In this document: positions 12,472-23,669 of the stretch, piece after piece
Layout of the letters: the number at the start of each line of letters is the position of its first letter
Position numbering within the stretch: the stretch's first letter is position 1
Source of the DNA: Hofstenia miamia
Taxonomy: Eukaryota > Xenacoelomorpha > Acoela
DNA length: 64,000 nucleotides
Direction of reading: 5' to 3'
NCBI GenBank assembly: GCA_004352715.1
Contig: SCFE01000020.1
Coordinates: 2,333,232-2,397,231 of the forward strand
Translations under genes and position numbers: made by a program
The notes under the pieces: generated by a model
Databases searched by the model: none
Told to the model about the DNA's origin: nothing
The model's input: only the letters and a program-made list of their open reading frames with translations

Positions 12472-12650
12472 TTTGTTGTGTCGGTTGTGTGAAACAACAA
12501 GGCTTTACTGTTGTATTTGTAGTGTGAAATAACAATGCTTTACTGTTGCGTTGTGTTGGTTGTGTGACACAACAAGGCTTTCCTGCTGCGTTGTGTTGGT
12601 TGTGTGATACAACAAGGATTTACTGTTGTGTTGAGTTGGTTGTTGTGTGA
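12472..12650. repeat. 40-bp minisatellite, about 4.5 copies
   Basis: Imperfect tandem units at about 12472-12507, 12508-12542, 12543-12582, 12583-12622, and a partial one after that. Two units are exactly 40 bases. Units share TTGGTTGTGTGA, ACAACAAGG and TTTACTGTTG. The TTGTTGTG and CACAACAA portions are partly complementary, so single strands could form hairpins. Confidence 0.85.
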
Positions 12651-12937
12651 AAACACTCACACAACGGCAAGCTTGGGTATATAAATGTTTCAATTACTTG
12701 TTATTCATGTTTCAAATCTGACAGGAATGGAATTTTGAAACATATGTAAACTTTTTTGATTGCAGTTTTAATTTTGATGTGGTATCCGTTCTGCAACAAA
12801 CTAAATAATGTTAAATATATTAATATTTGCCTTTTCCTACCAATATAAGCCGTGCCGAACAATTCAATAATGATCAAACTGATACTAACACTGAAAATAA
12901 ACAAGGTGGCCGATTTAATATCAAACCTAGTTTAATC

Positions 12938-13495
12938 CAGAGCTGTAAATGGATTGGGTCAGTTCAACAAAACCCATTGACTTTGTCATATTTCATGATA
13001 AATATTTTGGGATAGGTTGATTCAGGGTGGTAAACGAGTCATTTTTTTAACCTGCTATCCGATCAGACAAGCATAACAATAACACGCGACCCAAACTGGA
13101 CCGTGAAACAATGACACGGAACCCGATCCGATCCGATCCGATCATAGAAAGATTATCAGTATAATACCTACAATATATTGTTAGGTTCATTTACATAAGC
13201 ATATATTTAAGTGTCAGCCATTATTTTTTGTTCACAATGCTGCAGTGGATATCTATGCAGAGGCAAATGAACAGGGGTAGCTGGGAGGGATGGAGCCTCC
13301 TCCCACTCCTCTCCAATAATGGTCCCAAGTTTCATTCATTTTTGTATCAAATCTATTTTAATTTAAGAAATTTAACGTTTTAATCTTTCTAAAGGAAATA
13401 CCTCGGTTCCGCCTCCAATAATAATATTGCTCCTTAGTTACTGTATCCTTGGTTCGGGTCGATCCATGTCTAGATCCAGATCCACAGCAACCCTG
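12938..13495. mobile_element. Possible hAT-like non-autonomous element
   Basis: The left end CAGAGCTGTAAATGGATTGG and the right end (reverse complement CAGGGTTGCTGTGGATCTGG) resemble each other and hAT termini. The interior is rich in GGGTC/GATCC motifs, including a (GATCC)n run at about 13124-13143. No matching 8-bp target duplication was found (left GTTTAATC, right GCCGAAAA). The ends may therefore be misplaced, or two elements may be involved. A GGGTC-rich stretch at 17080-17390 looks related. Confidence 0.3.
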
Positions 13496-15405
13496 GCCGA
13501 AAAATATTCAGCATGTACGCTTGCCCTAGAGTTATACATAGATAAAAACTTCTATGTGAATTAGGCATTAATGGTTTTCTCAATTTAGCTGCTTAATGAG
13601 GGGAAAAGAGAAAATTGCTTGACAAAACCCTAAGCTGTATTTAGTTGCACTCTGGTATGTTTGTTTTGTACTTTTTTGATACTATCATATCCTATATGTT
13701 GCCGTCCTAAATACTTACCGAATGTTAACCTCAAGCTTCGAATTGTGTTAATTTTAATAACCTAGCGATGGTTTTCGATTATTATCATTTCATATATTTT
13801 ATCTTATTTCTCATTATATTGAATATTTGTGACATTGCCGTTTCTCCAATTGTGTGCCGTGTCGTTTTTCTTACTTATTAAAGATTATTTCAAGTAGCTC
13901 TTCTGTGGGTTGGATTAGGTTAAGAACTACAATGTACTTACAGTTCAAACAGGAACTTTGTATATTTCGGACTGAGGAAAAGAAACAGATTTCCTAAATT
14001 TAGGGGTCTGGGCACTAGAGAATGATACTATGAGCTTAGCATGGACCTGAACCCTACCAGATCAGATTATTCAGTACCCAAACTCCACTCAAACCAATCA
14101 GAAAATTGTTCATATTGAAGATTTGATTTATTTCAAATAAGGAAATAAAGACACTAAGCATTTAGCAATACGCAACAAAACTACTTTTTTATCCAGTTGT
14201 GTCTTAATAAATAACTGACAATGTGCACGAATCATTAGATAAATGTGAAAAACAGCTTAGGATTACAAAACATCATCGCGATTTCAGAAATTGAAATTAT
14301 TGTGATCAGTCTTTTTATTCGAAATTTGGAACGGGTATTACAAGTTTTTTTCTCTAAAATTAATATAAAGCAATTATTTGTTTAGATGTTATGCAAAATC
14401 TAATCATGTCTTGCAATGAGGTTCTCCACAGAAACTTTCAAGTAGATATTTATATTCATGTACATGAGAGTCAGTCAACTTAAGACGCCTTTTATTCGAA
14501 GAAGAGTGGAAAATTTTCTATACAATGATTTTTCTCTTATAAAATACCACTATGTAATTATGTTGTATCAAAATACTTACAGATAACGCTGAGATAGTTT
14601 TTGACCATTTAATAATGTAGTGATTTCAATGGTGGATAAGACATGAGAAACTGTTTTAGCATAGAGGACAACAACTATCGAAGAAACTTTGAACTTTATC
14701 CAATCAAATTCTGATTATTCTTATACTGACTAGGAATATTCATTATTTCTTGAAAAAATTTAATCACTTGGGACACCTTATCAAATATAATATCCATATA
14801 TGAAAAAATCCCCCACGAAATGTGACATAAAAGGAAGCCTTTGAGATTTCTTTTTACTCTGTATAAATTGAGACCTGCTGATTGTCTGACATTATCTATT
14901 GAAATTATTTGAAAATGGAGGTTTTCACAGAAGACGCGTCTATCTTTTATAATACTTAAGGCAAAAGTTTAAGTTGTTTAGTAGAGTACCTGCTGCCACT
15001 CTCTACTGGGTACCTTGAGCTCTCTTTATTTGAGCATGTGGAATCATTAACAATATGTGAAAGGTTTTAGGATTGGGCTCTTTGTTTTCATAACAAACTT
15101 GTAAAAACAATCACAGAAGAAATCAAGCAATTACGATATCATTAAATTTTTTCCACAATAGAGAAAGTATATGACTTAGTATCAAAACATTGCAACTGTG
15201 TGTAGAAACGGTAAATCAAAAATATATTGAAGAATGCTATTTTAAAAATGTTTCATTTTATTTGTTTGTAAGCATTATTTCATATGAATGAAGATATATT
15301 TGTTTTTTCTGATTGCAGTTACCCAATATTCTATTTAAATTTAAGCTTATTCTAATGTCTTTCAGTTGCAGTCTAGATCATTTTTATTTTGTACTAAATA
15401 TTTAG
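13496..15405. other. Unassigned, presumed gene B intron
   Basis: AT-rich with normal scattered CpGs. A good acceptor at 15318 (TTTTTTCTGATTGCAG) opens 28 codons before a stop and could belong to gene B, but its phase relation is unresolved. Confidence 0.35.
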
Positions 15406-15574
15406 ATGGATAGAAGAAAATGGTTTAAATATTAACTCTACTTTTTATGGTGAACCTGTGTGTGCATACACTTGCAAGCGTTATAAAATCTGTGTTGCTT
15501 ATTGCCATTGGTACAAGTACAAGTCCCTCTGCTCAATCCATGCTGAAGATATTTTGAATGAATTTGGTGAATGA
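15406..15574 (+). CDS. Gene B candidate exon: cysteine-rich end of a lectin-like domain
   Basis: After the acceptor AATATTTAG|A, a frame entered in phase 2 runs 55 codons to TGA at 15572. It reads WIEENGLNINST, then EPVCAYTCKRYKICVAYC and HWYKYKSLCS. The W...N then C...C...C arrangement recalls the closing half of a C-type-lectin domain and parallels gene A residues 140-190 (FWFN, ACY, C, YIC). A donor-like G|GTGAAT at 15567 could instead splice on before the stop. Composition and cysteine density argue for real coding sequence. Linkage to 10118-10419 requires at least one unseen exon to correct phase. Confidence 0.45.
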
Positions 15575-16503
15575 ATGCATGAATGGTTTTTACAAGTTCA
15601 GTCACAATATATTTATTATTTAAATGCTTGCAGAATGAATTAATCATATAAGATTGACTTCTATGATCTTTAATATTTTATTTATTTTGCAAAATTTGAA
15701 ATTTTTTGTATACTAAATATAGTTGTTGCTACTTCACAAGTTTTTTGAAAATGCAATGTGTTAGTAATTCATGCAGCTCTCAAATCTGTAAATTCTTTAA
15801 TTTCTTTGCTCTTTAAATGTGGTCTATTCTAAAACACATGATAAGTTAAGTGACTATATCATGTAGATTATATAGTACATATGGTACTTTGTATATATTG
15901 TGATTGCTTTATGATCAGCTTAAAATATTTATTTCCTTTTTAATAATCAATTATTTAAATCCAAATTAAAAATGTGTAACTGGTTTGTTTTATTAACAGC
16001 TTTTGCAATATATATCTTTGATTCTGTAAGTTCAATGACGTTGAATAGGTTAGCAAATAAAAAACCAATGACTATTGACAAATTATTTTTACGCAAAATA
16101 AATTGCTAAGTAATTAGATTCTTGGAGTTGTGCGAGTGCCATATTCCAATTCAGCGAGATGACTGATCTAAAATTAAGTTGAGAAATTATCAAAAAATCA
16201 TAATCAAGCATCACTTCATTTCCTCAATATTTGCAACCATTTAGTTACGACCATTGGTTGTGAGTTCGAGACACTGGCAGCATTGCCAACTTAAGTGTAT
16301 CCTCCCAAACTTTATGCTTTTACTTTTAGAAAATTTTGATACACAAATGTTCTATTAAACAGGCATTCTTCATATTTCAAATATTCACAATTTGTTGGTA
16401 ATAAATTATAATTTTAAAATCTAGCTTGCCTTCAAATTGCAAAATGTTGTGGATTGGTATATTCATTCTTGTAATTGTGCATAATCGGTGAGAAATATCG
16501 CAG

Positions 16504-16665
16504 ATTCTTACAACTCTATTCATCTGAGAGGAGGGCGTGGCTAGAAATCTACGAATTTATGCAAAAGCGGAGGTTATTTTGAATAAATCGGAAAACTTAT
16601 TGCTTCTTGCTTACAAATTATTAATGCCTGCCAGTATATCAAAATTTCAGTGTGTAAACTCTTTG
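16504..16665 (+). pseudogene. Frameshifted relic of a gene A exon-2-like exon
   Basis: After ATATCGCAG, a phase-2 frame (the same phase as gene A exon 2) reads FLQLYSSERRAWLEIYEFMQ and hits a stop. The +1 frame then continues AEVILNKSENLLLLAYKLL to about 16660. Joined, the pattern resembles gene A exon 2 (ELYDFDAWVAISN..., then a leucine-rich helix). One indel near 16570 would explain it. The resemblance is weak and by eye. Confidence 0.3.
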
Positions 16666-17929
16666 TTTTGTCATATTTATTGGGTTTTTCAACAATTTAA
16701 TAAGCTTAAAAATTTTTGTTTAGTAATCACCGCAGCTGTGTTACTATAATGTAAATCATACATAATCTTTTCCGCTGACATTCAATACAAGTCTATCAGC
16801 AAGTAAACTATTGAAAAAAAATTTAATCACGCGAATTAATTAGTAATGGAATGAGGGGATATGCATGTATGGTTGGATTCATTAAAATTCATTCAATTAA
16901 TGCTATATGCATATAGTATCTGTTTATCTTACTTTGATATTTGTTTTTAACATTAGTAAAATTTTCTAAAAACAGTACATAACTTGACTGTTTCTCCTAC
17001 CATTTAAGCAATTGCTTAACCCTCAACAGTCCTCTTCTTGTCTACACATGGTTGGCAAATAGGTCATAAAAAAGTAAGGTCGGGTTTGGTTGTGTGTCAT
17101 ACTTGCTCAGGTCGATTCGGGTGTTTGGTCAAAAGTTTGAAAGTTGTTTGAACAGACAAATTCATTGTTTCAAAGATTTCCATGAATAGTGGAAAACTAA
17201 CCATACATTTCCATTTAGTATACAATGCATTAAGTCATATAAAACCTATACTTAGATTAATGTTAATGACATTGTTACATGTTAGACTTGTCAAATATTT
17301 TCAAATGTAACTCAGGTCAAAAGTTAACTGTCTACCCATTTGTCAGGTCATGGGTCAACATGCTATGGGTCGCGCAGTGTCATAGATCAATAGCCTACAT
17401 ATTTAGACAGAATATTTGCAATAATGCATTACTAATTCATTAAGCTTTGGCGTCACCAAACATTTCTAAAATAATCCCATTATTTATAATTTATCAATCA
17501 CATATTTTATGAGTATCTCTGTGTAAGTATTTTATAAGAATGTTAGTGTACATATCTTGAAGAATTTCTACTGTGTTTAGACTTACTACAGCTTTGATCA
17601 ATATTTTATTTCATTTTGTTTTATTCAAATTAAAAATACTTCTCAATAGTTTTATGCGTCTTTTGTACATGTAAATGAAATAGGAAACAACTGAAACGTG
17701 AATATATCAATCAAGATGGAAGCATACAATTTTATTCGAAGTCTACACTTGACATGCTTGATCATGTGTTCACTACATACATGCTTTATACAAGATACAC
17801 ACAGATTTCTTGTTGACTTTTGACATTTCTTGATTTGAGATTTAGTAGCATTTTGAAATTTTCTACAACTACTAATACAAATTTGGGTAAAAATCCAAAC
17901 AAAATGAAAATATTTTTCGATTGAGTGTA
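16666..17929. other. Unassigned sequence before the CpG-poor block
   Basis: Contains a GGGTC/GGTCA-rich stretch (17080-17390) with normal CpG content, similar in flavour to 12938-13495. No exon was recognised. Confidence 0.35.
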
Positions 17930-19723
17930 AATTTTCTCATTATTGTATAGATGCAACAGATTGTTTCAACATAAACTGAATGGTTGTAAATTTTTATGCT
18001 GTTGCATTTCCTTCTGAACTTATTTTAACATAACAAACTTTATATTGGATTCAACAGGATATTAACTATTGAATCATCATCTGAATGATGACAAGTTGTG
18101 TTTATGCTAACTGTGAATGCTATGCAGCAAAAGATCTAAAATGTGTTATATGCACAATTAGAATTGACAAAAACAAAGATGTTTTACATGTTTTAACTGC
18201 AAGAAATAGTTTACATTTAATTATTCCTAAAGCATATTTGGTATTCTGTTTAGTAAAAGTTATATGATTCAAGTGCATATATCTTATCTGATATTTATAC
18301 TTTCATTTAGCTACTTTGTACAAATATTATGTTACTTCATAGTGTTTTTGTGTAGCATATCTGCATTTATTCATAACCTCCAATTTCAACATTGGCTATA
18401 CAAACTTAGTCATTGCAATCTTTTAATTATATTTAGACATATTTAAGTTTTGTAAAATAGGAGATTTCAATTTTGAATATTTCTGATAATTTTACAAAGT
18501 AATTTCTGACCATTGCAGACTACCTGTTTTTATTTACTCATATTAGCAGCAGTGAGTTGTTGTTTATAATAACTGGTTTTGTTCTTATATAAATGTGTAT
18601 GAATATTCATTTCATTTACTAGAATGTAAATTTGGATTAAATTGTATCTTTGACTTTACTTTAATTAAATTTAATTAAACATCTTGAATTAGTTTAAGGG
18701 TAGCTAGAAGTGGTACAGCTTGGCTAGCATATCCTTTAACATAGGGCTAGGTGTATGATTAGGGCTTTTGTTGTTATGCTTTTCATTTGTTAATTAAAAT
18801 TGTTATTATTGTGCCACCTAAATTGCATGAGTTGAGGAATGCACTGAGCTTAGGTTTTTACTTAGCACATAAGTTTCATTATACTGCTCCAAAAAATATT
18901 AGGACTTCTCTCTCTCTCTCTCTCACTCTTTCTACTTCTTTCTATTAAATAGGGCTCTAGTCTTAAAAACTCTTTCACTAATTTTTCTGTTTCAGTTGGC
19001 TAAGTATGGCCACTCTTCCCTCTCTTGATCTCCTGCCTGTCACTCTTTGCTTTTATTAGGAATTGGTACTATAATAGGAGGAGTTAATTATTTACTGTAG
19101 TACTGGCAAATCCATCCACAACACAAATCCTTCATCAGATAAGGAATTAGGACTGTTGCTGGTTTCCATGCAAATCCCACATTTGTTTAGGAATAAAACT
19201 AGATTCAAAATTCACTTGACCTATCTTATTTGATCTTTGTTATATTAACTAAGATAGATGCAAGCCTAAGTGACTTAATAATACTGTTTCAGCTGAATTC
19301 CCAGTATTGTGGTTGATGTTGCTGACTAAGTGAATGTTAAGTTGAAATTAGTGAAAGAAAACTCAAGGAATAAATAAATGACACAAACCCATTCTTAATC
19401 CTAATCTGTGAAGTTGTGTATGAGATTAATTTTTACAAATTCAAAATTTATGAAAAAGTTTACAAACTTATATTTTGAAAAGTTAAATTTACTGTTACAA
19501 ATTCATTTGATTAAATACAAACTTATTAATTATAAACTTTAATTGTAAGAATAAAAAATTTGTGAACAAGTTCACAAAGTTAAATATTACAAAGTTAATG
19601 TTTATGAAGAAGTACAAGAAATAAAATGTTATGAAACTAAATTTACTGCCACCAATCCTTCATATTAAAAATTGAAGTTATCAATTATGAAGTTATATTT
19701 ATTTTATGAACTTATTAATTTAG

Positions 19724-19774
19724 GTAAATACTATAAACTGTACTCAATCAGCACAGAATCAACTGAGAATGAAG
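19724..19774 (+). CDS. Weak candidate exon in the CpG-poor block
   Basis: ATTAATTTAG|GTAAAT...ATGAAG|GTATGT encloses 51 bases, open in two frames. In phase 0 it reads VNTINCTQSAQNQLRMK, which would join in frame to the candidate at 22310. Very short, so it could be chance. Confidence 0.22.
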
Positions 19775-22309
19775 GTATGTTAAAATACATCAACAACTAA
19801 AACTCTGTGATAGGGTTCACACTCTGCTTCTTCCTCTCACACAGCAACCTTCTTCTTGAAACAACCTTTTACCACAAAAGGATGGGATGAAACCTAATTC
19901 AATAGTTTTGGGTACATAGGCAAAGCAAGTCTAGAACTGAGTAACAATAATCCTAATATTAACAATCATATATTATACATGTCAGTTAGACAATGTTCCT
20001 TCAACTACTGCTCTGTGAATAGAACAGAGCACATAAGGTTCTAAAGGGTGTCAATATCAATTTCATGTCAACTACCATACTACAAACTCATTACATTAAT
20101 ATAAAAATTCCCACATGTAAACATTTTACCTAATCAAATTAACAAAGCCAAGTTGAAAGGATCCCTTCATGATACCAGGAATTAGACTTTCCAACAATCC
20201 CAAAAGTCTGAGATAATTTAAGCTTGCTTTAGTTTAAGAGATGCAAATTTAAAAACAAGATTTAGTATAATAATGTAGATTATAACTTGTATTCTAATTC
20301 ACAATCACTAGCTAAATTGTGCAATAACAGCTTTTTCACTTTAAGCAAAAATGTGCATAGTAAAATTAATAGAAACCCCCTTTTAACAGGTTTTTAAGTA
20401 ATCAGAAGTAGTTTACTTTTGATGGTGAAAAGTTTATCAAGATAAATCAAAATATAATTATAATTTATTAAGAGGGCAGATTGAACTGAGTTTCTTTTAA
20501 CTTTTCTCAAAGTTTCCTTCTTACTAAGTGAAATACAGTTGAAATGCAGAAACCTGATTCATTTGGATTTAAATTTTAAACCACAACAAAAATGAACTGG
20601 TGATACACATTCAATTTTGAGTTGGGACAGAACTAGAATTAGAAAGTCATTGACACTTCACTAAAATGGTTTCAAATTAACAATTTTGTAGACATTAGGA
20701 GATTAAATGTAATAAATGAAAATGATGTGTAATAGTGTAAAGGGTAGCATCACAATATTAGGTGAAAGATCCCTATCTTAGCTTTGAGTCTCATGCTTAA
20801 TAAATGTAGCTTAGTTTAACTCAAGGTTGTACAAAATGTTCTCCTTTTCTTTTGAGAATTCTTGTTTAAGTTTAGACACAGTTTGTTTAAGTACTTAGAT
20901 AGTTTATGGTTTCTCTGCCAGAGTCCAGATTTGAGTTGCTTAGCACAATATAACATCACACTAAGCCAGCAAATAGTCCATACTTTGATCCCAATAACCT
21001 AACTTATTGTAATTGCATTATGTGGGAGTTGCTGGTAGAAGCTGATGACAGATTCATTGCTGATTGATATACTTACAATATTATTGCTAGCATTATGCAT
21101 AATGTGGCTCTGGTCCTTCTAGCTTATTCTATTCAAAAACTACTCAGTTCAGGTTTCAACTCTTGTCTTCCATGATGACTTGCTTCATGAAAATGGTCAC
21201 TACTAGAAAGAGAAGAAAGCAAAGTTTAACTCTCATCAATGATTTAGTTTCCATATTACTCAATAACTTTAGCATTTAACTACATTTAAGTGTATTCTTT
21301 AACACTGTTTATGTCAATTGTTATATGAGCAAATTTAGTATGTTGTAATTTGCAATAGCAGTGATTTTGTAAATTAAATAGCTTTCTTATAGGTTTATCC
21401 TAGGAGATTCATTATATATCAAATTTATTAAAAGAATAACATTAATGATTTTTAAATGGTCTCATGACCAGAGACAATGACATAGTTAAGAACTTATGAT
21501 TAACTCAAATAATGAGTGCTTGCTATAATTTAACTGGCAAGAACATTAAACAATTTAAGTAACACTTTGAATTACTCATTTAACAAAATAGTTGAATTTC
21601 AGTAAAGTATTCATAAGAATTCAATTAACTACTTAACATATTACTAATATATATCTTAGATAATTTAATAATATAAAAATAAGATAGGGTAAACAAAACT
21701 TGATTATACCTTGAATAGCTATCAAGCAATTCAATGCTCATACAAAAATATGAAACACAGATATCAAATAAATACATACACACGGATTATACATTTAAAA
21801 ATAAACTATTTTCTTTCCAAGGAGAAAAAGTATTAAGATTAAATCAACTTAATTATTATTAAGAAAATCAAGGGCATTTATTCAAAGAACTATCTAGTAC
21901 TTTGTCCTTACTTGTTTTTTTTGGAAGTTTAGCAATAAGGTTACATCTTTTCAAATTTCAAATATAACTAGCCTGTTTTGAAATTTAGTTCTTGGTAAAC
22001 AGATAGCTGACATGTTCAAATTTCTGCTGGGCCAGAACCAAACTCAGATTGTCCTTGACTCTACCTCAAAAAGTTTAACTGATTAATTTCATTTGTTCAG
22101 TTATCATTTAAAATAGATATAATTTTAGAGACAATTAATATTCTAGACATTTTGAGGGTGACATCGCATTATGGTTCTTAAACCTCTGGATAGGGCATGT
22201 TATCAATTATATTGTAATTATTAACAAAGCAGAATGCTTAAGTGAATTTCATATCTTACTAATTTTTCATCTTTACAATTTCTAATTACAACTAATTCTG
22301 TTTGTTCAG

Positions 22310-22364
22310 GCAATTCCAATAACAATGCAGGATGACAGAACATTAAATTTCAGCGGTTGTCCAG
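22310..22364 (+). CDS. Weak candidate exon in the CpG-poor block
   Basis: The strong acceptor TTCTGTTTGTTCAG and donor CCAG|GTAACC enclose 55 bases. Only phase 0 is open (AIPITMQDDRTLNFSGCP), leaving in phase 1. It contains one of the few CpGs in the block, which would fit coding constraint. The product is unknown. Confidence 0.35.
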
Positions 22365-23669
22365 GTAACCTGTTTCTTCATCTTACTTAGATATCCATCA
22401 GCACAAAACAGTGCAATCAAGAAGATTGTTGAAATTCATGCATGCAGTGCTATTCAGAATTTTTGCAATTGTGCTGACTGATGCAATTTACTAGCATTCT
22501 CTGTTAGTATATGCTAAACATTCTTACAGATAATTACTACATGTTAAAAAGTAATAACAAAGGAGAGTAAATTTACATCTGCCATAAATATTTGAGATAC
22601 TTAATCAATTACATTCACTATTTAAATACTGGGTTTAGGTCTCACCTCACAAATTTGGATTTAAGATAGGGGTCAGTCTAAGTTTCAGCTCTCCAGCAGT
22701 TTCATTGATAGATCACATTACCTAGATAATGCCTATTATCCTTATATGCTCTAGAATTGCAATTCCACTATGCATACAGTTGCTCAACATAGTATTAACC
22801 CAGCAGTACAAGTTGCTGTTGCTTTAGTTTTAAATCATTGTGACAAATAGTGTTATATCAAATTACACAACAAATTAAATTTTGTAAGCACATTACTAAA
22901 ATAACCAAACTAATTAAAAGTTTATAAAGTTTGCAAGGTTAATTCTGTATTCTGCCACAATAATCTTATGAAAGTACTTTATTAAGAGCAGCAAAATAAA
23001 AGTCTTTTACACTTCTTAATAAATACAATAACTCTATTTAATTTAGCTAAATACAGTGGTACTTCATTAAAATTCTTTCAAAAACAAGTTTTCTGATGAT
23101 AAATATACACTAAATTTTCTTAGCACAAATATAGTGATGTGTGACACAAGCAAGTTTACAAAAACTATTACAATATAAAGTAGAAAGAAAATATACATTT
23201 ATTAAACTTCTGTATAATTATATTCTTTTCTTGTATCCAATGTAGGGTGGCTATTTTCTACATTTAAATATAGAGTCCAAACTAAGTTTCATCTAATTAA
23301 GATTCAATAAATCACCACTAAATGTATTTCAAGAAATCAAGTTAAGAAATTGTTAGTTAACTACACCATTAGTTTCAGTAATACATGCAAAGTTTTTAAT
23401 TGTATTGCAAGTTTAACTTGTAAGAAAACCTGTAGAATTTAGCATATGGTGACCTGACTACATTAAAAATCCTTGTCTTCAATGTCAAATAGACCCCTCA
23501 CAAATATGGCCAATACAGTATCAAGATCATATACAATATTTAAGTGATTACAGTGGAATACCTCAAACATAATTTACCTTATAAGCCAATCAAATTAGAG
23601 TCATAAGAGATGTGGCAAATAGCAAAAACATCCATTTTAATGATATTTGTGGGGAACATCAATAAATTA

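Noticed and set aside
18085-18267. Cysteine-rich 60-codon frame (TSCVYANCECYAAKDLKC)
   Set aside because: Attractive cysteine spacing, but an in-frame stop sits just before the ATG, there is no acceptor at a suitable place, and no partner exon.
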